Part shown: positions 49,836-59,522 of the stretch, piece after piece
How the letters are laid out: every line of letters starts with the position of its first letter
Position numbering within the stretch: position 1 is the stretch's first letter
Assembly: GCF_037038585.1 (NCBI RefSeq)
Contig: NC_092521.1
Location: 111,502,605 to 111,566,604 of the forward strand
Length of the DNA stretch: 64,000 nucleotides
Origin: Patagioenas fasciata
Lineage: Eukaryota > Chordata > Aves > Columbiformes > Columbidae
Reading direction: 5' to 3'
Notes under the pieces: generated by a model
Told to the model about the DNA's origin: nothing
What the model saw: the letters and a program-made list of their open reading frames with translations, nothing else
Databases searched by the model: none
Translations under genes and position numbers: made by a program

Positions 49836-49849
49836 TTCCCAGCCCAGGC

Positions 49850-51470
49850 AGGAAGAGAGCTTGAAAGATCAACTTCCAGTAATGGGGACCCTACCACATC
49901 CTTGGGGAGATTGTTCCAGTGATGGACTGTTCTTACTGTAAAAAAGTTCTTATATCAAGGTGAAACTGCTCCTGGTGCAACCTGTACCCGTTTTCCCTTG
50001 TCTGCCCCGTGTGGCTTCTTGTGAAGAGAGAGCCTCCATCTTCTTTGTAGCTGACCTTAAGTACTTTAATACTGTGTTGAGGTCCCCCTGAGCCTCCCCT
50101 TCTCCATGGAGAAAAGACCTAACTGCTTCAGTCTTTCCTCACAGAGCAGGTGCTCCAGCCCTTTGATCATCTTCATGGCCCTCCTTTGGACCTTCTCCAG
50201 TCTGTCTTCATTTTTGAACTATGGGCACCAGAGCTGGACACAGCACTCCAGATGCAGCCTGACAAGCGCTGAGCAGGGTGACTGTGTCTCTGTGTCCCCT
50301 GCAGATGCAGTCCAGAATTAATCAGATTTACCTTAGTTACTGCAGTGGCATGCTGATGACTCGTGTTCAGCTTGTCTACCAGCACCCCCAGGTCCCTTTC
50401 AGCAAGGCTGATTCCCAGCCACACAGATCCTGGCCTGTGCTTTGCTTATGATGTTCCAGGTGCAGGACTTTACATCTGTCGTTGTTAAACTTCACACAGT
50501 TCTTGCTAGGCCATTTCTATAGCCCATCTAGGTCTCTCTGTAGGATGGCTCTTCCTTCTCATGTGTCCACCTCGCCACCCAGTTTAGCATCATCAGCAAA
50601 CTTGGTGAGGATGCTTTCAATCCCATCATACAGATAATTTCTGTAGATCTTGAACAGCATGGGGCCTGATAACTATGCCTGGGAGACCTCACAGGAGACA
50701 AGCTGCCAGCCTGAGTAAAAACCATTGATCACCACGCTCTGAGTGTGGCCTGTGAGTCAATTTCCTACCCATCTCACAGATGAGCCATCCAGTCTGTATC
50801 TTGCCAATTTGGCCAGGAGAAGGCCGTGGGAAACAGCACTGAACACTTCGTTGATGTCCAGGTAAACAGCACCCACTGCTCTCACCATGTGACACAAAAT
50901 GTTGTTTTGTTGTAGAAGATACTCAGTTTAGTCTGGCATGATTGGCTTTTGGCGAACCTATGCTGGCTTTTCCCAATCAGCTGCTTAATTTGATTTGTCA
51001 TAGTTTCTAGGAGGACTTATCCCATTGCTTTCCCAGGGAGCGAAGTAAGACTAACAGGCCTGTAGTTTTCTGGGTACTCTTGAGCCCTTCTTGTAGATGG
51101 GTATGATGTTTGCCCTCTCCTGGCTATCAGGGATATCACCATGACTTTTGATGGTGGTGGCATTGCAATGTCAGCCACTTTTTACCACCTTGGAGTGGAT
51201 TCCCTCCCAGCCTGTAGGTTTATGTGGGTTGAGCCCTTGCATGAGACCACAGACCAGCCCTTTCTCTACTTCTGGTGGGTCAACAGATGTGGTGTTGTAG
51301 CTACTTTGATCCTGTGATCTGAGGTCTACCTATATTGGTAAAGACAGAGGTAAAGAAGGCATTGAGATCCTCTGCCTTGTCAGCTTTTATTAGTAACTAG
51401 TTTCCCTGCCCTGTTTAGCAATGGACCTAAGTCTTCCCTGTGCTTCTGCTTACTGCTCGCATATCTGGAG
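49850..51470 (-). pseudogene. CR1 ORF2 remnant (RT region), heavily degraded
   Basis: No long open frame survives. Short matching pieces are spread over three minus-strand frames: a pre-RT piece around 51340-51470, a 'PTGWEGIHSKVV'-like block near 51200, an 'IPIYKKG'-like block near 51090 and a '[14 protein letters not shown]' block at 50370-50410. Compared with the element at 22.8-25.9 kb it is much more decayed, so it inserted earlier. Confidence 0.75.
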
Positions 51471-51484
51471 ACCTCCTCAGCCTG

Positions 51485-51730
51485 CACCTCTATCTTTGAC
51501 TGGCAAGACAGAGGAAAAGATCACTTGGGCACCTGTCTTTTTTACTTGTATCCCCAAGACTCTGAAGTTCTGCTTGACCTTGCCCAGGTTTTGCTTTACT
51601 GTGTCATGGCGTCCACATGGAAAAGAAGCAGGGAATAGCGGTTTCTGCTTTTAACCACTGTGGTGGCCTCTCTGTGACATCCCAGAGCAGTCCTAGGAAG
51701 TCAGCACCATGGAGCCTGGAAATAGCACGG
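51485..51730 (-). pseudogene. CR1 ORF1 remnant: esterase-like (SGNH-type) segment
   Basis: CR1/L2-type LINE ORF1 proteins carry a C-terminal esterase-like domain with an HVGTND-type block. Here the minus strand encodes a decayed version: a DVTER segment near 51680, an HVG..ND-like block near 51610 (frame disturbed by a single-base change in length), and KQNLGKVKQNFRVLG at about 51555-51600. Assignment rests on memory of the family. It is followed directly by ORF2 sequence without the endonuclease. Confidence 0.65.
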
Positions 51731-54700
51731 AACAGGGCAGTTGTCCTCAGGCTTTTTTTTTCCAGAGAGAACAGAGTTCTCCTAGGTCTGCTTCTCGGGT
51801 CAGTGACAACATTTGTTCCCCATTATTTTTCTTCTCCTTCACTTGTTTTTCCTCTGTTGAAAGTGAAATTTTGGATTGTTCCACACATTGCCTGGTGGCA
51901 GCAGGGGTAAAGAAGTGGGGTAAAAGGCATCCCAGAAGCCATGGAAGGAGTGGGCCGAGCCTGCTGTAGGAGCCGCAATTGGTCAGAGAGCACCAGGTTA
52001 CTGCTGGGGAGGTTTCACCAAGAGAGAAAATGTGGGGTTTTGCCAGTTGGTTCATGTCCTTTTTAATTTCTTCCTGGTACAAAAGTCCTGTGAATCATTG
52101 CGAAAGCACTAAATTGGTGTCTTCCAGTATGAAAAGCAGCAGTTTCTTTCCTCATAGTTATTACTGCAGTGGATGGCCAGATGTGAAAGTGTAACAAAAT
52201 CCAGGAATCGCTTTTTAAAAGCTATGTCCCAGAATGCAAAAGAACCCCACATTGTTTGTATTTAGTTCTTGCTGGAGACACATGCTGTGACAGACAATGT
52301 GAGAAAACCCTTCGATTTGGAGAAAGGGTATTACGAAACAGTATTCAAAGGGCTACACAAATTATTTCACACAGGGCTTGTGAATGTTTCTGCCATGTCT
52401 CTGGTGGCCTTTCCTGGCATCCGCAATGCTGTTACCAGCCATGACCTCCAGGAAATCCACAAACATTTTGAAATCTGTCTTACAAATGTAGGACTCAAGG
52501 CATGTAATGGCCAGAAATGAATATTCTTGAACTTTAGAGGAGGTAGTCTGGATGCCCACAATGTGATGCCATCCCTTTCCTTACTGAGCTGATAACCCGG
52601 ATCTGAAGACCCCTGGTACCTATTGAGCTGTGGGTGTATGATTCAGTGGGGGATTGTCATGAGGCTGTGGTATTGCAGGAGGTACTTTTGAGACTGGATA
52701 CACCTATAATGTATTTTTGATTGTATGTTAAAAAAACAGAACGTCATGGAGTGGCAGTGGAGTGATGAAATGGAACAGTTTCTCTCCTTGTTGAGTTTCC
52801 CCCATACCCTCCCATATCATGGAATACAGAAAAATGGGCTTGAGTCCTGACATGAGATGACAGCACGGATATCACTCTTTCCTCTGAATAGAGCTGGATC
52901 ACTGATGCCCAGGAAATTGCACATCAGTGAAACTGCAATTAAGAAGCAGAAGTGCTAAAGGTAGGACTTGTGCAGTAGAAAAGATGCTCCTTTTCTAGGT
53001 GATGGAAAATTTCTGCTTTTCCTGACTCCCACACAGCCCCTTTGTTTTCGGCAGGCTTCCCACCAGTGCCTCTGCAAGCCTGCTCTTTGGTGCAACTGAA
53101 AGCAGAATTCTCTCTTTATTATTCCCAAACGCCAAATGCAATTCTGCTTTCACTGAACTGAATGGAAATTTGTGAGTAAGGATGATGTTTAGATTTGTCT
53201 GCAGTGCCATGGTAGAGTTCATGCAGCTCTGCTTGTCTTCAATAAATGCCAGCTTTGTGTTGTGGTTTTCACTGAAGTGACATTACTGAATTGGGGAAGA
53301 CCCATGGGAGAAAATAAACTGATGACGGAAGTTTTGAACGATGGGCTTGGGAACAATAAATGTGCATGTTTATAGCATACATCTCTTTCCATCTCTTGAA
53401 AGGTCTTTTCCTCTCATAACTTGAGTAGGATGGAATCTTTTCGGTCTCGTGGATTTTGTATTTTTAACTTCACTTTTTATTGTGTTGTGAGAAAAAATTG
53501 AACACAATCTTCTTGTTTATATCCCATGGTGTTACCGCCGGTCCAGAATGTCTGAGCTTTTCACATCTGTTCCACACCTCTGCTAACACTGTGCCATTCA
53601 ATCTGGTCGAATGAGAGCTACTACTGTGAGTAATGGTATTAGCTTCCCCGCCTCCTCATTCTGGTTTTCCTCTGCTAGAGACTGCATATAAGGGAGACTC
53701 CTTTTATTCCTAAAGGCATCGGAAAATTCTGTTACGAGTCACTTGCTGTAAAATTATCTCCTGAGGTCATCACAGAAATAGATAAGATTTCGTAGAAATT
53801 CTTTTGAGATTCAGGAAAGCACAATCCTTTTCTTATGCTCAATTTACCAAAAGTGTCTGTAGCCTTGGTCTCATTTTCTTTAATGCTAAATTTGAGGATT
53901 ACTGGTGCTCCCAAGTAGGGTGCTCTGCTATTGAGTTAGCCACGCACAGGATGGAGCCCTTGGACTGGCCATGGTGAACATGTTTTTGGATAGAGTCAAA
54001 GCAGCACAGTGAGTGTATGGTATTTCAAGGATTTACTATGTCTGTGGTATTTTTGATCCAATACTGCAAACCCTTCAAAGCCATATACTTTTTTGTTTTT
54101 CCCCAGTGAACGAGTCCGAGACTCTGCAGAGCACAGTATTATTGCACTATAAAGTATTAATATAGCAGAAAAGCCATCTTTCTTGCCAGTTTCCTCCTGC
54201 CACAACAGTATTGCTTTTTAATGTGTGTAATGGAATGAAAATGCTAATAAACACAACACAAATGATTGCTAATTGCAGGTATTTTTACAGTTCTGATCCC
54301 TCTAAAACCAAGGCAGATACAATGATAGTCATCTCTGTACTTCTGTGAGTCTGTGCTGTTTAGTTTGTTGATGGGCTGGAGAGTGATTTCTGATCATGAT
54401 TCACGCATTATTAGAAAGGGAAAAAAATGATGTGAAAATGATGGGAGAGACAGGGAGCTTAAGTTTATAAATAATTGTAGAATCTGACAGCTGATCTAGT
54501 CTCAGTGGAAACTCTTTGGGAACAGTGCTAAGCAGTGGATCTTAGTGAGTGGTCAGAGTAAGGCTGGGGAAGGAACTACGGCTTTATTCAGATCTTTCTT
54601 CCAGTTCACTTAAGTAAGAGTGGATGAAAACCCTCTTGTAAAGATGCACTTTTGAATCTTTCTCCAGACTTGGAAGGTTTCTGCCTTTTTATTTATGCTA

Positions 54701-55739
54701 ATATAGAGTTTTTAAAATACTTTCCTCTGGAAAAGTGTATCAATCTATGTGTTTCTTAGTTGTTTAAGTGTGTTAATATGAACATAAAATGCTCTATTGT
54801 ATCAGAACCACTAGATGAATATTGTTACAGAACTGTATGTAAGTGGTGGTATAATTTAACTATGATTGTTCAGACATCAGAGCAGGTTATTTTTATCAAA
54901 AGAATTGCTGCTGACTTGGAGTTGGCAACACTTATGCAGGCTCATTTTATGAAGCATAAGAGCACGGGTAAAACTGTTATCTTAAAGGTGGCGTTTGTAT
55001 GGGATTCAGTCAAAGTATTACATGCCAGGTCATATTTTATAGATCAGACAACCAAGTAGAAAGTTTCCTTGTGAGTTGGTATTCATCTGGGATTAACTTA
55101 GAGACTAATGCCATTGTACGCTTGTGGCCTGATTGTACTTTTTCCCTAAAGATATTTTTAAATAGGAAGTTGAGTCCTGATTTACATACGTACCAACTTT
55201 GGCACCAACGTACAAAATGGCAAGACCAGTAACTCCCTTACTCTTTCAGTACCCCAAATAACAAATCCTAAAGGAAAATGAGATTTGCCAGGGTTTTGAA
55301 TAAGATCTGAATGTCTTCCCACAAAGTGAGGCAGGCAAATATCTCTCAGAAAGGTTAAAGTCACAAAGAGCTCTGAAAGTTTTACCTCAGGACCGAAGCA
55401 AATTTTGTATCCTGTATAAACACAGTCAGTGGGTGCGTTAAACAGAGGAGCTGTGCAGCTTGGTTTCAGTGGGACAAGGGGACGTAATGGCAACAGCAAC
55501 AATGGGCTGTTTTTTACAGTTGGGAATGGCTGTCATTTGCCTGGCTTTGCTTTAGGCACAGATCCAAATGTTCTAGATCTGAAAATGACCAGCCTTTCTA
55601 CCACACTAGTGTAACCTCTGCTCATTTGTTTTTCAAAGCCTGTCTTAATATCCCTGGTGATCTGTTGGCACCGTCCATCCCAGCCTAAGGCTCTGCTTAC
55701 ACTTTGGCAGTCACAGCCTGCAGGAAAGCCAAAATCACT
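51731..55739. other. Intronic stretch, nothing firmly recognised
   Basis: About 4 kb. A plus-strand 84-codon frame at 52266-52520, directly after an AG that follows a T-rich run, looks somewhat protein-like (FDLEKGYYETVFKGLHKLF) but matches nothing I know. The frame at 54760-55059 is similar in character and equally unsupported. No RNA genes or interspersed repeats recognised. Confidence 0.45.
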
Positions 55740-56353
55740 CTCTTTATGACTCAGGAAAGGGTTTGTGTCCCGCTGGGTTGAGTCCCTGGTCTTCCTCGCT
55801 GTCGGAACCAGTGGGCATTATATGTGGGGCAGAGAGGAGATGGCTACTGGGGTGGCCTCTGGACTTCAGGGCTGGTTTCTGCCGTGGCCTGAGAGAAGAG
55901 AAACAGCAGGAGGTTTGTTCTTGGGAGCTGAGCAGCAGAGGAGGCTTCAGGGACACCCAGCAGCTCTGCCCAGTGAATGCACACCAAGGGCAGGGACAGC
56001 CTCCTGGGCCTCTTGAGCTCAGGGACTGATTTGGGGCCAACACCCCAAAGGCTTCCTCCATAGGGTGCTGGGCGGATGGGGGATGGGCGGGGCTGCACGC
56101 ATGTGGCTCTGTCACCCCCACGTCACAATGCCAGCACCCGGCAACGCAGAGCTCACAATGCCCTGGGCAGGATCAAAAGGAGCAGCCGGGTCCTGTGTCC
56201 ACTGCCAGAACTGGCCCGGGGGCAGCCCCAACACATCCCGGAGGAAGCACTTGAGGAGCTGGTGGCATCACAGGGCAGGGGCTGAGGGAGGAAGAGCTTG
56301 CGTGAGGCTGCTGGACGTTCTCCACTGTAAGACAATCTGCTGGCAAGGCATGG

Positions 56354-56426
56354 ATGGAAATCCTTTTCAACTGGGTAGCAGTGGCAAGACCAAGGGAATG
56401 TGTTCTTGAGGAGCACTGCAGAGCTC
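56354..56426. repeat. Duplicated 73-bp segment, copy A
   Basis: Closely matches 56661-56733. Both run from 'tggaaatccttttca.ctgg' through 'agcagtggcaagaccaa' to 'gagcactgcagagctc'. They differ by a few substitutions and lie in direct orientation 307 bp apart. A smaller tandem duplication ('cacttgctgcattggg') lies between them at about 56567-56609. Confidence 0.9.
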
Positions 56427-56660
56427 TTCAAGGACGATATCAAGGATGAAAGCCAAAGCAGGAAAAGAGCTATCAAGTCCAAGGAAAGAGACGGTAAACA
56501 GCACAAAACCATTCAGGACTTCTTCCCGAGCAGACAGCGTCACCATAAATGACAGCGTAGCAGCACGCCACTTGCTGCATTGGGCAGCACACGTCACTTG
56601 CTGCATTGGGAAGGAATGGCACACGGACTGCCAGGGCCACCTTCCAAGCTTATCTTATGG

Positions 56661-56733
56661 CTGGAAATCCTTTTCAGCTGGACAGCAGTGGCAAGACCAA
56701 TGGAATTCCTTCTTGTAGAGCACTGCAGAGCTC
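56661..56733. repeat. Duplicated 73-bp segment, copy B
   Basis: Second copy of the segment at 56354-56426. The following sequence (56734-56860) leads into 'gggttgcagtgctttggga', which recurs in altered form at 59450. Confidence 0.9.
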
Positions 56734-56932
56734 ACCATCTTCATCCCCTGTGGAGCCAGGCTCAGGAGCCGTAAGAACTAGGATGTAAAGGGGTTGCAAG
56801 GGGTTGCAGTGCTTTGGGACAACCACTGGTGTCCCACCAGGCACAGGAAGCATTCTAGTCCCCGCCAAGGTCCATCAGGTCAGGGGCATTTGAGCACTCT
56901 CGGGAGTCCGGGAGATGACTCCAGCTCAAGGG

Positions 56933-57004
56933 AGGATAGGATAGGATAGGATAGGATAGGATAGGATAGGATAGGATAGGATAGGATAGGATAGGATAGG
57001 ATAG
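56933..57004. repeat. (GGATA)n pentanucleotide microsatellite, about 14 units
   Basis: Perfect repeats throughout, which suggests recent expansion. On the minus strand it gives an SYPIL peptide repeat in an open frame, which is a by-product and not evidence of a gene. Related 'ataggatagaatagaacag' sequence recurs at about 60131-60150. Confidence 0.97.
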
Positions 57005-57077
57005 GGCTTGAGCAGGTCCTGGGAGGCGTGGGACAAGGAGCCAGGTCTGGCTCAGATGCTCAGGGAACAGCCGATCG

Positions 57078-57255
57078 CCAGCACTGGGGTCAGGAAGGAA
57101 TTTTTTCCCCCGGGGCAGATTGGCACTGGTCCCCGGGGGTTTTTTGCCTTCCTCTGCAGCATTGAGCATGACCACTTTGCAGAGCTCCTCTGGGCCCTTT
57201 TGGCTCGGATCCTGCCTGCTGCTCAAGCACCAGGGAGATGGCCTCTCGTGCCCTG
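57078..57255. repeat. 178-bp tandem unit, copy A
   Basis: Begins 'cagcactggggtcaggaagg', contains 'ttttttcccccgggg', 'ccgggggttttttgccttcc' and 'tctgcagc.ttgagca', and ends 'ctgcctgctgctcaagcac' plus spacer. The second copy follows immediately. The wording recalls a repeat I associate with turtle and crocodilian sequence, which I cannot verify here. Confidence 0.8.
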
Positions 57256-57400
57256 CAGCTGGGGGGAGGAAGGCTTTTTTTTTCCCCCAGGTGGGACGGC
57301 AAGCGTCTCCGGGGGTTTTTTGCCTTCCTCTGCAGCGCTGAGCACGGCCCCTTGCCACGGCTTCTTTGGGCCATTTGGGCTGGGTGCCTGCTGCTCCACG
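57256..57400. repeat. 178-bp tandem unit, copy B (slightly shorter)
   Basis: Shares with copy A, in order, 'ggaagg', 'ttttttcccc', 'ccgggggttttttgccttcc', 'tctgcagcgctgagca', 'tttgggccattt' and 'tgcctgctgct'. It has diverged by substitutions and a short gap in the middle. It ends at the start of the A/C-rich tract. Confidence 0.8.
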
Positions 57401-57404
57401 AGGT

Positions 57405-59405
57405 GGCCCTAAACTTAGCTAGAACAGCCTGCCCAAACCAGCATAGAACAGCTCACCTAAACCAACCTTAAAGAACCTAAACCAATCTGCCTTAAAAAGC
57501 TTCAATCAGCCACCAACAACCTAAAGAGCACCTTCAAGAATCTACAACAAATTACCTAAACCAACCTAAACCAAACAAAATAAAACAACCTAAACACCCT
57601 AAAACAAACCTACCTAAACCAAATGATCTAAAAAATCCTACCTAAAACAATCTAAAACTACATAAACCGGCATTTCTCAACCAACCTTAAGCAACCTAGA
57701 ACCAAACAAGCTAAACAAACTGAAATCAACCAATCTTAACCTAAAACAACCATTAAACAATCTCAAACAACTTAAAAACAATCTAATAAAGGATAAAACC
57801 ACCTAAAACATCCGATCTAAACCAACCTCAAAAATATGAAACCGAATGACATAACCTGACCAAAATGACCTAAAGCAAACAACCCAAAGCTAAATAGAGC
57901 CACTGAAACCAGCCTACAATGACCAAGCTAAAACCCAATCTGAATCAACTAAACTTCAACAACAAAGCTAAAACACCCTAAAAAACCTCAGCAACAAAAA
58001 TCCAACCACCAGCCACCCTACCCCAGGCAGTGTCTCACTTGGATGTGCCTGCAGTCTTGGAAGCTTGACTACCCCAGGTTCTCCTCCCAACGGACCCTGA
58101 GCTTGTTTGGAGGGAGGTTCTCAAGCACAGCGCAGCTACCGTATACCCTTGACCTAGCAATGCTTCGCCTCTAGCGGGGAACGTCGTCCTCTTTGAGCAA
58201 GGCAGGGAAACACGTGGAGCAGGGAAGGAGGAAGTGGACATCTGCCGAGACAGCAGAAACAGCCTAATCGAGCCTGGTGATTAGTGGGGGGACACATGTC
58301 CCAGTGAGACTGCAGTCACATCCAAGTCATCCAGACACAACCTAAAACCAACAAAACACAATGTACATCTAACCAAACCACCTAAAGCACCCTCAACAAC
58401 CAATCTAAACCACCCCAGCCTGAAGGAACCCATCTTCAGAATATGCACCGTGCATAACACTGCCTAAAACAACCTACCAAAAAATAACTAAACCAACCTA
58501 AACCAAATAACCTGAATCAACCTTAACAGAAACCCTTCAAGCAACCTAAACAATGTAAACCAAACCTGCCTAAACCAACCTACCTAAAAACACAGGCACC
58601 CACCAACCCACCTAAACTACTTACTGGAAAGAAACAACCTCAAATAACCAAGCAACCAACCAACCCCCAACTTAAAATCATCTAAACAAATCTCAACCAA
58701 ACTACAGAAAACAGCCTCAATGAAAACAGCTTCAGATACGCCACCTACAACAACCGACGGAAGACAACTTCAACCAAAAATCACCTGCATCAAACAACCT
58801 GAACCCACCAGCCTTCAACAACCAGCCTCTCACAACCACCCTCAAAGAACCTGCCTCAAACCAACCTCAAACGACCGCAACAAACTGAACCAAGCTACTA
58901 AAACCAGAAACCTAAACCAAACTAACACAACCAGCGCTAAAGAATCGTCAGAAAACAGCACCAACCAAAGAACCCAGCAAAACCAAGAAAAAGAAACCTC
59001 CTAAGCTAAACAACATCGATCAGCGCTAAGAAAATCACATCAAACAACCTGAACCAACCCACCTAAACTAACCAACCCAAACCAAGCTAAACCATCAAAC
59101 CTGAAACAAGCAGCTAAGACCGCCAACCTAAACCAAACTTAACAAACCTTAACCTAAAACAACCCGCCTTCAGTGACCTACGAACACACAACCTACCAAC
59201 AACGTAATACAGTGTCAAACAACCACCTTCGAACAACCACTCTCAAAAAGCCTACCAAAACCAACTCATAGAAACTGACCTAAACCAACCAAACGAAACA
59301 AACTTAAAAAGCCCCAACAAAACCAGAACAACAGCAACAAGAGAAACACCACCACCACCACCACCACAACAAAAAAACAAACAAGGTAGAAAGAAACAGG
59401 CAAAA
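57405..59405. repeat. A/C-rich, nearly G-free degenerate minisatellite
   Basis: About 2 kb in which the plus strand is dominated by A and C, with recurring cores such as 'aacctaaacc', 'ccaacctaaa' and 'cctaaacaac'. The spacing is irregular, roughly a 10-11 base unit with many variants. The complementary strand reads GGTTTAGGTT-like. The tract is interrupted by normal-composition sequence at about 58012-58335, and contains a (CAC)n run at 59346-59367. The 94-codon frame at 58720-59004 (rich in T, N, Q, P) reflects composition. I do not know a family name for it. Confidence 0.85.
58012..58335. other. Normal-composition segment inside the A/C-rich minisatellite
   Basis: A 320-bp segment with all four bases and several CpGs ('ccgtatacccttgacctag', 'gaacgtcgtcct') interrupts the A/C-rich tract on both sides. 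It may be a remnant of a longer repeat unit, or an insertion. The 68-codon minus-strand frame here has no recognisable feature. Confidence 0.6.
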
Positions 59406-59446
59406 CCCAAACAAGTTACAGACAAAGAAGGCAGATGTAGGGAACA

Positions 59447-59522
59447 GGATGCAGAGATGTTGCATGGGGACCCAGTGCTTTGGAGCAGCCACTGGTGTCC
59501 TGTCAGGAACAGGAAGGATTCG
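59447..59522. repeat. Segment repeated from 56783-56855
   Basis: 'gcagagatgttgcatggg' and 'ccagtgctttggagcagcc', then 'actggtgtcctgtcaggaac' and 'aggaagga', match 56783-56855 ('gcagtgctttgggacaacc', 'actggtgtcccaccaggcac', 'aggaagca') in the same orientation, about 2.67 kb away. The pair brackets the GGATA array, the tandem units and the A/C-rich tract. Confidence 0.75.

Larger units (their letters stand above)
49836..51730 (-). mobile_element. CR1 LINE, minus strand, internally deleted (ORF1 esterase region joined to ORF2 RT)
   Basis: Read on the minus strand, positions 51730 to about 51485 match the ORF1 C-terminal esterase-like part of CR1/L2-type LINEs: DVTERPPQWLKA, then a degraded HVGTND-like block, then VKQNLGKVKQNFRVLGIQV and GAQVIFSSVLPV. 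From about 51470 down to 49840 follow ORF2 blocks: a YASSKQKHREDLGPL segment, the RT region around 50560-51130 and the C-terminal part with the 'ccttctccagtctgtcttc' and 'gtccccctgagcctcccct' words. The endonuclease region is missing. Many stops are present, so it is old and dead. The usual CR1 3' terminus is not visible at the left edge. Confidence 0.85.

Noticed and set aside
56855-57358. 167-codon minus-strand ORF with SYPIL repeats as a repeat protein
   Set aside because: The repeats are the translated GGATA microsatellite and the remainder is the antisense of the 178-bp tandem units. Open frames occur in several phases on both strands.
58720-59004. 94-codon T/N/Q/P-rich ORF as a low-complexity protein
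   Set aside because: It is the direct translation of the A/C-rich minisatellite, where stop codons are rare because the plus strand lacks G and T.
57405-59405. Interstitial telomeric array
   Set aside because: The cores resemble CCTAAA but there is no run of the vertebrate CCCTAA unit; spacing and unit length are irregular.
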